DNA of 64,000 bases from Cycas panzhihuaensis. Taxonomy: Eukaryota > Cycadophyta. Below are positions 35,356 through 46,318 of this stretch, piece by piece. Under the pieces are notes generated by a model. That model did no database searches, had not been told where the DNA came from, and saw only the letters and a list, made by a program, of their open reading frames with translations. The position numbers were made by a program, and so were the translations under genes. How positions within the stretch are numbered: position 1 is the stretch's first letter; every line of letters starts with the position of its first letter. The stretch is taken from the NCBI GenBank assembly GCA_023213395.1, contig CM041465.1, positions 238,955,741-239,019,740 of the forward strand, read 5' to 3'.

Positions 35356-38300
35356 TGCCTCTAGGGGGTCATTAAAGATAATGATACTTAAGCCAATACT
35401 ATCACTATATCAAGGGCATAAGGATCCTTAAAGAAGGGGATAGTTCACCCAAAAAGGACATATGTGTGTTAAAATATAGGTTTGAGGACCTACAAAGAGC
35501 ACACAAGACCTTTCCTTTTGATAGGCACCTTCTAGGGCTAGGTTGGGTAAGGGCATCCTCAGTTTACTAAGTAGCCTAGGAGAGGACTCTCCTATCCTAA
35601 TAGTAGAAAGAAGGAGGGAGAAGACCAAGACCCTCTTTCAGGGAAGGAGGGAAGGAGAAATAATAGGCCCTAATAGGATAGGAACCTATAGAATGAGTAA
35701 AAGATATAGTTGGTTGAGTGGTGAGGAAGGAATTCGGTATGTGGAGACCAAATCTAGGAAGTAAGACTAATAGAAAGTTTTGTTTAAGGTCACCTAAAGA
35801 GGATGCCTCTAGGGTTTAGACTAAGAGTGCAAGTTGTTCAACTACATTAAGAGTTTTAGGTAGTGTTCTTTGTCTTGTTTATAGGATGAGATGGTATAGA
35901 TGTCTAAGATATAAATTCCAAAAGGATATAACTCAATAAGAACTCTCTCTCTCTCTTTTCCTATCTTCTCTCTCTTTCCTTTATTGATATAATATTACTT
36001 TAAAGGAAGTGGAGGTATAGGCAAGAGAGAGAACATAAATGGTATATGCAATCTTTCCTAATAATGCAAGGAAGAAGGGTAGCTATCCAAACCAAATTAC
36101 ACTTTCCTAATACCACCCCTATACCTATGCATACATGTGGAATGCAAAAAGGAGAGTGTAGTGAGAAAAGGAAAGTCTTTTAATTAGTTTACTCACTTTC
36201 TTTCTTAAGGGAGGAGATAAGAAGTGCACTTGTTCAAACTACCTTTTTTATGCTTATTCAAGTGAAAAAGAAAGACAAGATCTTTATGTGTTAATGCGAG
36301 ATGGAAGTACAAATATGAATATATTCATTTTATGTTTCCCTTTGGTGAATGCAAGTATACAAGCAAGTAATTACAATTTAGATACAAATGTAAATAAGCT
36401 CCTTTTAGGGGAGAAGGGGGGAGAAGCAAAGAGGAATGAAGAGGGGAAGAGTAGGAAGGGGTGCACCTAGAAATAAACCAGATGGTGAAGCACCTCTCTT
36501 TCTCTTCTTCACCTTCCTTTAACCCATCACCTCATACTCCAAGTCATAATAGACATTATGGATGAAGTCATAGGTAGGGCCCCCTTACCTTCCCTAAGTT
36601 TCTTATACTATGAAAGAATAAGAAACTTAATGGAAAGATTCAAGAAAATGTAAAATATAAAAAGACGAGCATACCTCTTGGTTCACAATATAATCCTACA
36701 TACTCAAGAAGAGTGGCATTTCTTATATGAATAAACCCTCTCAACCACAAGCAAGTGCATGCATGTACATTTATATATTGATGTATATGTGTATATTCAC
36801 TTAAGTGGAGTTAAAGCTTGCTTAATATTTTGAATGAAAGGAATAACACAATCTACAATTTTCCTTATGTGCAAAAATGTTTCCAAGAATTTTTAGAGGA
36901 AACAAAAGGGGATTGGAAATAAAGAAAGAGTAGCCTCGAAATGGCTAGCTCCCTCACATAGAACCCCTCATGTGCTCGAGTACTACAAGAGTAGGTTAAG
37001 CGGGGATTGAAAGCTTCATGCAACCAAAAGCAAAAAACAACTTACAAGAAGTACACAAAGTTGCAATAGTTGTAAAAATTGTAAATGTTGTAAAAGTTAT
37101 AATATTGCAACTTTTGTAAAACATGAAAAGAGGAAGTAAATACCATGAAAGGCAAGGTATATGATGGAGATTTCTATTTAATAATATGTACATGGGCTGA
37201 TTACAAGCATTGAAAAGGGCTAAAAATGCTAAAATTAGTAAAAAGGCCTCATCCAAGGGGATTCCTTGGTTTATAGAATGGATACAATGTATGAAATTAA
37301 GAGACGTAGGGGGCTACCCTAGAGGATATATCCTTAGGAGTCATAGCTCCGGTTGTGAACTCCTCTTCTTCTTCTTTAGGGTATCCTATAATCTACCTAA
37401 TTGTAACCCAAGAGTGCCCAAGGGATTTCAAGGTGCAACCAATGAAGAAAAGAAGGGTTTGCCTTCCTTTGGCCAATAAAAAAAGTGAAATATATGCTAG
37501 AATGAATAGAAAATGGAGCTATTGAATAAACACACTTGATGGAGGAAAAAAATAATAGAAATAAACCTATTTCCAGCCAAGAAATTAAAGCAAAATAAAT
37601 GTTACCTTATAGGAAAACAAGGAGAGATGAGAATCCTACTTGTTGGGTGAAGAAGAGCCTTTTTGGATGTAAGGAAGAGACTCAAAACCTTATAATCCTA
37701 CTACCACTACTAGAGTGAGTACAAGGGAGGAAGATCTGCTAAAAGAGATCTAGTTTAGACCTGTGTTTTAGGGGTTTTTCCCTTTCAGAAGAAGAATATG
37801 AGAAGAAGGACCAAAAGTGTAGAGAGGTATTTTTCCTTTTATTTGAGCACCAAGAGAGGTAAAATGAACTCAAATTTAGGTTTTTGTGCACCAATTAGGG
37901 TTCTTGAGATATTAGGGTTTGCTTTAGGTAAGAAATAGTGGTTTTCTACATGTCAGTATTACAATAAATGTGAAACTAGCCATTACCAGGCCATAGAAGT
38001 CAATAGATTATCGCCCTATGGTAAACTTTACAGTACTACAATATTTAGCATGGTACCATGAATATTGTCATGGTGCAAACCAAATACAAGGAAGAAACAA
38101 AAGGGAGCCTAAGAGGTCCCCAGAAGGTAGGTCCTAGGGTGCAATGGCTTTGTTTTCCAGATTGGTAAGGATTCCAAAAGACGTCTAGGCAATGGTAAGG
38201 CCTCCCAAACATGTTAAAGGGTGCATAAGAGGCCCCAATGAGGGGTGTAAAATATACACAAAGGTAATCAAGCCAAAATGATATGTTAAGAATCATATAT

Positions 38301-38579
38301 AATTCCAATAATGAGAACAAAGTGGGCTATAGGGGCCTATGAGAACTTGAGAGTGCTAGGAAGTTGTCATGAGGGGTTGTGTGGTTCCATAAAACCATGG
38401 TCCTGAGTCATCATAAGCTAGATCACAGTCATAGGCATAAAATAGGTAGGCAAACTAGGCATCCTAACTATGTATATAATAATATCATATAAAATTTAGT
38501 CACAAAGCATCTCACCAAGTCTTGAAATAAATGATGAGAAGGGGTGGAGATATATACATGTGTCTACCTAAGAGGCACT
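35356..38579 (-). repeat. 3' LTR of G-B, interrupted at 38580 by Copia-2
   Basis: The left end TGCCTCTAGGGGG corresponds to the G-A LTR start. Collinear patches with the G-A LTR include 35440-35600, 36930-36970, 37600-37660 and 37985-38075. The LTR resumes after Copia-2 at 46272 and ends GGGAAACA at 46307. Its length without Copia-2 is about 3.26 kb, longer than in G-A, so another insertion may be hidden. A CT repeat lies at about 35945-35957. No gene recognised. Confidence 0.6.
38575..38579. repeat. Left target-site duplication of Copia-2 (GCACT)
   Basis: GCACT precedes the LTR start at 38580 and recurs exactly at 46272-46276. Confidence 0.88.
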
Positions 38580-38891
38580 TGAAGGAAGGATGGATCTAGG
38601 AGATAAATCACTCACATGTACACAATGGCAATGAAGAATGAAAATGAAGATGAAACAAGATATGAGAGCAAGCTTGGAGGTGAGAATAAATAATGACTCC
38701 CTCCTTGAGATTTCTCCTTTTATTATTGAGGGTGAGCATTAGGGTTAGGATTTTCCTGCCTAATGACATGAACCCAAAATTACATCTAAATGCACATAAA
38801 GTACATTTCATTAAGAGACTAATGCTAATAATATATCCTAAGGTCACATAATTAATCTACATAAATGACCTTAATACATTAACCTCTTTCA
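38580..38891 (-). repeat. 3' LTR of Copia-2
   Basis: The plus strand reads TGAAGGAAGGATGG to CCTCTTTCA. Directly followed by ATCCCCCCATT, the reverse of the polypurine tract. Confidence 0.9.
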
Positions 38892-38902
38892 ATCCCCCCA
38901 TT
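38892..38902 (-). other. Polypurine tract of Copia-2
   Basis: The minus strand reads AATGGGGGGAT immediately before the LTR start TGAAAGAGG. Confidence 0.8.
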
Positions 38903-39207
38903 AATGGTGGAAGGTCATTTTCAGAAAATCTATTCTATGAGGTCTTCATTTGAGCCTCCTTATTATAATGAATTTCTAAATGACACTTTTGTGGGAAAAC
39001 CCTCATAAGGAATAAAAACCCACGAACTTTCTAAGATCTATAGCCCCTTTTATAAATCAAAATGGCTAAGGTGGCTCTTTGATGTAGCCTGAAAGCCAAG
39101 TAGCTTAAATGTGCAGCTTAATCTGCTAAGTCTCCATATACTGTTTGGTCATCCCCTATGCCTTTTTGGGTTTTTATAGGTTCTAATTTTCCAAAATAAG
39201 TACAACC

Positions 39208-39312
39208 CTTATCCTTCTGTGCCCACATGGAGTTTTCACAAAGAGGATAGAGCAGAGACTTACTCTTATTCTTTTGTGCCCATAAGGGGTTTTCACGAAG
39301 AGAATAGAGTAT
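39208..39312 (-). repeat. 57-bp tandem duplication in the Copia-2 3' region
   Basis: Two units, starting at 39208 and 39265, share CTTATnCTTnTGTGCCCA and GGnGTTTTCACnAAGAGnAT. They lie after the RNase H stop in the untranslated part (38903-39338). Confidence 0.8.
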
Positions 39313-39338
39313 GATGATCTTGGTGCCATCTTCTTTGA

Positions 39339-40076
39339 TTAATCGAAGATGGAGGCCCAAAGGCCGAGCTGCCTTCGGAATTGTTCAAACTTCACCCTTT
39401 GCAGTGGTTTAGTAAAGATATCAGCCACTTGATCTGCTGTGGGGCAGTAATCTAATTGAATTGTGCCATCATGAATAAGTTCCCTAATCCTATGGACTTT
39501 CGTGCTTATGTGTTTGGTACGATCGTGAAATATAGGATTTTTCACCATGTAGATTACTGATTGATTATCCACATGAAGACTCGTAGGACTTGTTTGGGTG
39601 ATATTCAATGTTTCCAATAATTTTCTTAGCCATATCACCTATTTACTAGTCTCAGAAGTAGCAATGTATTCGACTTTGATTGAATCTGCAACTATCTTCT
39701 GCTATCTGGATCTCCATGATATTAGTGTTGTTCCAAGAAACGTTATATACCCAGACGTAGATCTTCTTGTATCTTTATCTCTTGTAAAGTCTGAGTCTGT
39801 GTATGCAGAAAGCTTGAAGTCTGAATTAGGTTCATACAATCGACCATATTTGCTGATCATCTTAAGGTATCTCAACACTCGCACTGTTGCCTGCCAATGA
39901 TTCTGCTTAGGATTTGTCATGTAACGAGCAAGAATACCAATAGAGTGTATGATATCTGGCCTTATATTAGTAGTGTATATAAGACTACCTACAAGTTTCC
40001 TATAGAGTGTTGTGTCTTCCTCTCTAGTGTCACCTTTAGCTGAGAGTTTGGTGTTAGGATCCATAGGTAACATCAC
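39339..40076 (-). pseudogene. Copia-2 RNase H and RT end
   Basis: 40076-39702: RKLVGSLIYTTNIRPDI, GILARYMTNPKQNHW, VRVLRYLKMISKYG, AYTDSDFTRDKDTRRSTSGY (first Asp). 39638-39339: SLHVDNQSVIYMVKNP (Asp), DRTKHISTKVHRIRELI, YCPTADQVADIFTKPLQR. The STEAEY motif is lost in the short gap between the two open stretches. Ends at 39339, near the end of the element. Confidence 0.88.
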
Positions 40077-40079
40077 TAG

Positions 40080-41020
40080 TCAAGCATCTTCTAACTGAAA
40101 CTTGGTTAGAAGATCGTTGATGTATTTTTCTTGGGAGAGGAAAATTTTTCCATTCTTTTGTGTTACTTCAATTCCTAAGTAATATTTCATCAAACTGAGG
40201 TTAGACAATTCAAACATTTTGCCAAGGTCCTTTTTCAGCTGGCTTATTGCATGTTCACTATTACCCATTACTAGCATGTCATCCACAAAGATTATGAGAT
40301 AAGTGACTTTATCCTTATGGCGCTTGATGAACAACGTTGCATCAATATCTTAATAGTCACAAACCTTGTATCCAAGTTGCCTCATTCTTTAAGACAACTT
40401 GGCAAACCAAGTGTGAGGGGCTTGTTTAAGGCCATACAAGGACTTTCTGAGCCTACAAACCTTATGCTCTTGACCTTCGATCTCATATCCTTTTGGTTGA
40501 GCCATGTAAATTTCTTCTTCAAGATCTCCATTGAGAAATGCAGTCTTAATATTGAGTTGGTGGATTTTCCAACCCTTTTGAGTAACCAAGGCCACAAGAG
40601 TTCTAATTTTAGGCCACTTGGTTGTAGGTGCAAAGACTTCAGTGTAGTCGATGCCTTCCCTTTGTGTAAATCCTTTAGCTACCAACCTCGCCTTGTATTT
40701 TTCAAGGGTGTCGTCTGATCTATATTTATTTTTGAACACCCATTTATTTTGAACTACCTTTCAACCAAGTGGTAGATAAATGAGCTCCCATGTACCGTTC
40801 TTGATAAGAGATTGGTACTCTTCGTTCATGGTGTTTCTCCAAGCTGCATGCTTTATAGCTTCTTGGTACATTAAGGGCTCTTCATTAAGAGTAAGGTGCA
40901 ATTCTACTAGTTCAAGCTCAGTATATAATGATTCCTGCATCCTTACTCTATGGGCACTTCAAGTGTCAGTTTTGCCCACCTCATCTGGTCGTATGTCCTT
41001 ATTGAGCTGGCGGGCTTCTT
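40080..41020 (-). pseudogene. Copia-2 reverse transcriptase
   Basis: 40739-40389: KYKARLVAKGFTQREGIDY, EVFAPTTKWPKIRTLVAL, QLNIKTAFLNGDLEEEIYM, LRKSLYGLKQAPHTW. 40334-40080: YLIIFVDDMLVMGN, MKYYLGIEV. The first catalytic position reads QLNIKTAF (usually Asp); the second motif is FVDD. The N-terminal part up to 41020 is heavily decayed. About 50 bases with stops and a frame change separate the two stretches. Confidence 0.85.
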
Positions 41021-41410
41021 GAGATCCTCAAGTTGGGAATGATGTCCTCATTTCCCCAACTTCTTGGTTCTCATCATGTTTATTAAAATGATTATTTTGT
41101 GAGGAGGATGTTGATGTACCTGAGGAAGATGGTCCTTCTACCACTGTTTTGCCTTTGTCAATTGAAGGTAGAGAGGATGGTTCTTCTATAATAACTTTGC
41201 CCTTGTCAACTCTATTATCTTCAAAAGATGGTGCTGGATGTGCACTCATTGGTTCAGAGTCACAACTTATATCCTCCAAGGCTCTATTATCAGCTTCCAA
41301 TATTTGGAGTAGTTTATGTCTGTCCCCCCCCAAATTTTAGAATCTGAACATCATACTTGATAACATTATTGTAGCGGTGTGAGGGTACTATGGAGTCTAA
41401 TTTAAGTAAC
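41021..41410 (-). pseudogene. Copia-2 integrase-RT linker
   Basis: Open stretch 41028-41333, rich in Ser, Glu and Asp, with a near-duplicated module (DKGKVIIEEPSSLPS and DKGKTVVEGPSSSGT). This fits the variable linker between integrase and RT in copia polyproteins. Confidence 0.6.
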
Positions 41411-41417
41411 TAATCCT

Positions 41418-42430
41418 CTATCTCCATAAAAATGACATCTCTGGTAACGATGATTTTTTGTTATGAAGGTATGAAGACCTTATACTCTTTCTTATCCATA
41501 GGGTATCCAACAAAGATGCCTTTAAGTGCCCTTGGCTGGAGTTTATTTCTATCTGTATCCAGAATATGGGCATAGCATGTAGAGCCAAAATTCTAAAGTA
41601 GTGAACAATGGGGGCTTGCCCTGACCACTTTTCATTAGGTGATTGTACTTCCTTTGATGGGCTAACAACATTGATACAATAAACGGCTATCCAGATTACT
41701 TCAGCCCATAGATAGGTAGGTACATTTTTATATATTAACATAGCATGAGCCATATTCATGATTGTCCTATTCATGCACTCGGTAACTTCATTTTGCTGTG
41801 GGGTACTTGCTACTATTGTTTGATGCTTGATGTCATTGTCTCGAAGGTAGTTTTCAAACTTATATGAGGTATATTCACTACCATTATCAGTTCGAAGACA
41901 TTTGAGTTGATAACCTAACTCTTTTTTAGTGAGGGCTTTGAATTCCTTGAATGTACAGAATGCTTCATCTTTCTTATATAGAAAAGCTACCCATACTTTT
42001 CTAGTAAAATCATCAATGAAAGAGATGTAATATAGCTTGCCCTTCAGTGAAGGAATGGGCATTGACCCACACAAATTAGAGTGTACCAATTGTAATGGAT
42101 GGCTTGATTTCTACTGACTTTTAGGAAAGGGTTATCGATGAGATTTGGTAATGATACAAGCTTCACATTTAAAGGGCTTAAAGGAAAACTTTGGAAGGTT
42201 TGGAAGAGTATTAGAAAGATCTCTAAGTCTATCAATATGAACATGGCCCATACGAGTATGCCAAAGAGCTTCTGGTGACAACGTTGGATGGGTTAAGATG
42301 GAATTAAATGCAAATTCTTCATCGGCACAAGGGCTTTGGGCACAATGGGCTTCAGAAGATGGAGAACCATTCAGTCGAAAGAGTTTGCCAGAGAGATGTC
42401 CAGTCAAAACCACCTGATTAGGTGGAGGGT
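41418..42430 (-). pseudogene. Copia-2 integrase
   Basis: N-terminal zinc region at 42413-42132: LWHTRMGHVHIDRL and CEACIITKSHR. Core at 42089-41418: YYISFIDDFTRKVW, LRTDNGSEYTSYKFENYL (second Asp), QQNEVTECMNRTI (Glu), TYLWAEVIWIAVYCIN. The region holding the first Asp starts with MVHSNLCGSM, where an Asp is usual (SDLCGxM-type motif), so the triad may be damaged. One frameshift between zinc and core domains. Confidence 0.88.
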
Positions 42431-42512
42431 GAATGACCTTAAGAGTCTGGTCATTTACACTTACACTCAGATTAAATCCATGAGAAACAAGTGTGGATAA
42501 AGAGAGTAGGTT

Positions 42513-43022
42513 TTATTTGAGATTGGGTATATATAAGATATCAAGCAATATAAAATCTTCTAAGCCTAGGAGTTTTAAGCGAATATTGCCAATTCCTTTA
42601 ACAGGTTGTTGTGATTTATCAGCCATGTGAATATCTCCGTGAACATTTGAGTTAAATGTTTGATATAGACTGCAATTGCATGTCATATGTTGAGTTGCTT
42701 CTATGTCCATGATCCATTGTCTATCGATTGAAGCCACGCTATTGGCAATTCCAATAGGGCTTGGCATTAGTGAAGGGAATTCACAAGTGATATATCCACA
42801 CCGAGCTTCAAAGTATCTCTTTGGTTGGTCAATGGCATTTGATGTTGAAGATCCCTCAATTCTTTGAATATGTGCTTGTACAAAACCTACACCACTAAAG
42901 GATTCTTCACAAGTTTCTTCAACATTATGAGCTCGATGTTTTAGTTGGAACTTGGCCAACTTATAAGTGGCAGTTCTGCAATCTTTTGCTAAGTGTCCTT
43001 TATGGTTACACCAATCACACAT
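42513..43022 (-). pseudogene. Copia-2 zinc knuckle and protease
   Basis: 169-residue open stretch. It starts with a CCHC knuckle (CDWCNHKGHLAKDC), the nucleocapsid end of Gag. The protease active site reads WIMDIEATQHMT where copia has a D-S/T-G triad followed by AT-HMT, so two active-site residues are changed. It ends with FILLDILYIPNLK, the conserved VLYVPNL-like end. Confidence 0.85.
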
Positions 43023-43029
43023 AATAGTT

Positions 43030-43771
43030 TAATTACCAGTCCCTAAAGAAATACTAGTTTGACCTGACTGTCTTCCTCTTTGTTGAGGTTTCCCTTGGCC
43101 TTGAAACTGTCGAGGTTATGATTGAGGGTTTGATTGATCTTGTGGATAATTTCCCATATTTCTTCCTCTTCCTCTTGCTGAGTTATTTCCTCTACCACAA
43201 GAGGGACCTTGATTTTTTGTGTAGCAAACTTCTTCTTCTACCTCAAAGGCTGCATCTGGAAGAGAGTTAGAGGCTATAAAGTTTATATCAAAGGTCTTGT
43301 TAAATCCTATGAACTTCTCGGCAAGTTCTTCGAAGTTGAGTGTCTTCAATGTTCCACTAGATTGAAGACTTCCAAGCAAGTTTTTATAATCAAGGACATG
43401 TAAACATGACTGGATCAAAAATACCCAAGTGATGTATTAGGTCTTAAAGTCTTTGTTAATTTCCTATTTGATTAGTCAAAGGAGATTTATTGTCTCATGA
43501 GCTCGTCCCTTCTGCATTTTTAATTTGTTCATTTTCAAAATAAGATGAACAAATTCTAAATCTAACTTTGTATCAAAGTTCTTTCTAAGAACTTCTAAGG
43601 CCTTCCAGGCTGTATCATGTTCCTCTTCGTTTATCAAGTTTGTAAGGAGTGATCAATGACCAACAAAATTCCTGCATGAATCTTTTCATCATCTATCTCA
43701 AATTGTAGTTTAGCTGCAGCATCTGTAGGAGTTGTTGGGGTGGATCTACTCGAAGCAGATGTTGTAACCAT
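43030..43771 (-). pseudogene. Copia-2 Gag
   Basis: Probable start ATG at 43769-43771 (MVTTSASSRSTPTT). The later open part (43418-43116) has SCLHVLDYKNLLGSL, FEELAEKFIGFNK and an RGRGRN basic stretch before the zinc knuckle. The middle is broken by stops and frameshifts at about 43500-43660. Confidence 0.75.
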
Positions 43772-45947
43772 TGCTGGTGTGCTAGGTGTAGGTTGCAAGT
43801 GGGCTCTCCAAAGGCCTTCATACTTTACAGTATTTTAAATTCCAGTGTACCATATATCCCAATTTTCTTTACCTTTCAATATGCAGTTAACATTTCGCTT
43901 GAATTGAGATCACATGGTGATGATGAAGAAGTAGAAGAGATGATAGAAGTATGTGCCACTGACACGTGTGGCTAATACACCTAGCGCAACAGGGATATAG
44001 AAATGATTATTATAATGAGAAGCAAGCAATGATTAACTAAAAATGAATATAAGTAATGATGTAAGAATGAGGCCTAATGTAGAGCTTGCAAAGAGTGGTG
44101 ATGTGTCATCCCATTAACCTCTCACTTATGTCCAAATGTAGGTGAGGTTTCGATGCCTAAGGCTTCTAGTATATGATTAGGGCCTTCGCTCGTGATACCT
44201 GCACCTGCATTTAGTGATGAAATCTAAGTTATAGTGGAGCCCAGGTACTCCCAATCCTCACCCAGTTCACCAATGAGCAACTTTATACCTCCTTCGAAGA
44301 GTCAAACGGTACTATGTATCCCACGACTATGACAGATATTAGACCGAGTTAATTTTAATCTTGCATTAAGGTTTTCAGTTTTCCTGGGTGGTTATCAAGA
44401 TTATCCCTGATTGGAGGCCATAGGAATGGCTAACCTATCCTTCCACCACTATTTCAGTTAAGACCAGACCTAGTATAAAACTCACACCTCCCTTAGGGCC
44501 TGGACTTTGGCCAACCTTGGTCTATTTCAACCAAGGCAGGTGTGCGTAGAAGTAAAGAACTGTGGTATAGATCATATGGATGAGATTCCTTTTAGGAATA
44601 GTTTAAGATGTTTTCGTATAACTGAAAACTGAAATAGAAACTTGCCAAATATGCTTGCTTGCTTTTCGTGCTTGCTTTATTGTTGTTGCTACTTTTATGA
44701 TGCTTTGTTATTGTTGTTGCTTTTGTGATGCTTTATTGTTGTTGCTATTTTTGTGATGCTTTGTTATTGTTGCTGCTTTTGTGATGCTTTATTATTGTTA
44801 CTACTTTTATGATGCTTTATGCTATGTGTGCAAATAGAAAAGCATGCTAGATTTAGTAGGGGAACCGGATGTTGCTTCCGATCCAAGGTTTTCCTTACTT
44901 TAGTACAATGTTTCCAAATATGATTGTTGAAGTTTTAATACAAAATCCATAATGGACTAAAAATCAGATCAACTTGCCACTAAAATGATGATTTTTCTAA
45001 ATCTATATGCATGCTATTTTGCCCTATTTTGTGATTTTTTCACAAAATTTACAAATAATGATAAATGAGTAATTTTTAGAAATTACAAATATGAAGGCTT
45101 AAATGATGAAATATGAAGTTATGACAGAAGAAAAAAGTATTTAGAATGTTGTTTTTGATAGGTTTATGAAGTCATATTTTAGAAAAGCCACAAAAAATTT
45201 TCTGCCCAAAAAAGCACCAAAGCAAAAATCATGCCAGATCAACTATCTCAGAATCTGGACTTCAATATGTTAAAAGTTATATTTTGACATGTACATTAAC
45301 TTTCCCTTATGCACCATCTATAAAATCTACCAAAAAATTACCCAAAATGCCCTTACAAGGTCCTTTGTGGGGTTGAGTAGGTAAAATCAGCAACCGTGAG
45401 AAAACTGCATAGATCTCACTAATAGGTGGATGAAATTTGATGATATTTATCTTAAAATGATATTAATATATAAATGTAATAGATCCCTTAATAAAATGTT
45501 CATATCTTCATCATATAATTGAAGGATTTCATTAGGAAAAGTGCTTTAAATCACTAATCCACAAAATTTACCCTTTTTGTCATAGCCAAAACTCACTGTT
45601 ATAGGCTGAATCTAAAGTTTCTCTAGAAGACACAAATGATCCACTAGTGAAGGTGACCTTGCATTCCAAATTTCATCAAATTCTGAGATGGTTAAATTTT
45701 TATGAAGATTTGGGCCTTTAATGCTCTCACGACTGTTTCGGTAGTTGAACGGCTTCAAAAACCTGTATTCTTCACCTCTCAATTTCTTCACACATTTACA
45801 AATCAGTAACATGCAAAATACTATAATTTTATGCTCTCAAAATATTAAAACAAAAAGGAATGCACTCTCAATACTTCACATTGAAGGTGAAGGAGAGGTA
45901 AAATGACTCCATGCAAGTGGAATGGAGTGAATAGATCCCCTTCTAGC
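43772..45947 (-). other. Unusually long 5' leader of Copia-2
   Basis: 2.2 kb lies between the primer site and the Gag start; copia leaders are usually far shorter. It includes a mixed-composition block (44000-44600), the 44670-44824 minisatellite and an AT-rich part. An open stretch at 45612-45812 (66 codons) has no recognised domain. I see no LTR pair or target duplication that would mark a separate insertion. Confidence 0.6.
44670..44824 (-). repeat. Minisatellite in the Copia-2 leader
   Basis: About five units of roughly 30-33 bp share (plus strand) TTGTTGTTGCT, TTTTnTGATGCTTT. It starts near TTGTTGTTGCTACTTTTATG and ends at GATGCTTTATGC. Confidence 0.85.
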
Positions 45948-45959
45948 TCCGATACCACA
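45948..45959 (-). other. Primer-binding site of Copia-2
   Basis: The minus strand reads TGTGGTATCGGAGC directly after the LTR end (TTCA), a tRNA-Met-type site. Confidence 0.85.
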
Positions 45960-46271
45960 TGAAGGAAGGATGGATCTAGGAGATAAATCACTCACATATA
46001 CACAATGGCAATGGAGAATGAAAATGAAGATGAAATAAGATATGAGAGCAAGCTTGGAGGTGAGAATGAATAATGACTCCCTCCTTGAGACTTCTCCTTT
46101 TGTTATTAAGGGTGAGCATTAGGGTTAGGATTTTCCTGCCTAATGACATGAACTTGAAATTACATCTAAATGCACATAAAGTACATTTCATTAAGAGACT
46201 AACGCTAATAATATATCCTAAGGTCACATAATTAATCTACATAAATGACCTTGATACATTAACCTTGTTTA
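45960..46271 (-). repeat. 5' LTR of Copia-2
   Basis: The plus strand reads TGAAGGAAGGATGG to CTTGTTTA; the terminal CA is mutated to TA. Nearly identical to 38580-38891. Confidence 0.9.
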
Positions 46272-46307
46272 GCACTATCCATGTCCATTCCTAGTAGCTG
46301 GGAAACA
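46272..46307 (-). repeat. End of the G-B LTR, with right target duplication of Copia-2
   Basis: GCACT (46272-46276) repeats the left duplication. The following CCATTCCTAG and GGGAAACA match the G-A LTR end at 50293-50315. Confidence 0.8.
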
Positions 46308-46318
46308 CTGCCCCCTTA
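46308..46318 (-). other. Polypurine tract of G-B
   Basis: The plus strand reads CTGCCCCCTTA, the same as the G-A tract at 50316-50327. Confidence 0.75.

Larger units (their letters stand above)
38580..46271 (-). mobile_element. Copia-2, full-length Ty1/copia retrotransposon inserted in the G-B LTR
   Basis: LTRs at 38580-38891 and 45960-46271 differ at about a dozen of 305 aligned positions, so this is the youngest insertion in the window. On the minus strand: LTR, primer site (45948-45959), a long leader (43772-45947), gag, protease, integrase, RT, RNase H, a short 3' region and polypurine tract, LTR. Perfect GCACT duplication. Coding parts contain stops and frameshifts. Confidence 0.92.

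Noticed and set aside
45612-45812. 66-codon minus-strand open frame in the Copia-2 leader as a protein gene
   Set aside because: No recognised motif, and its length is expected by chance in 2 kb of AT-rich DNA; mentioned as part of the leader only.
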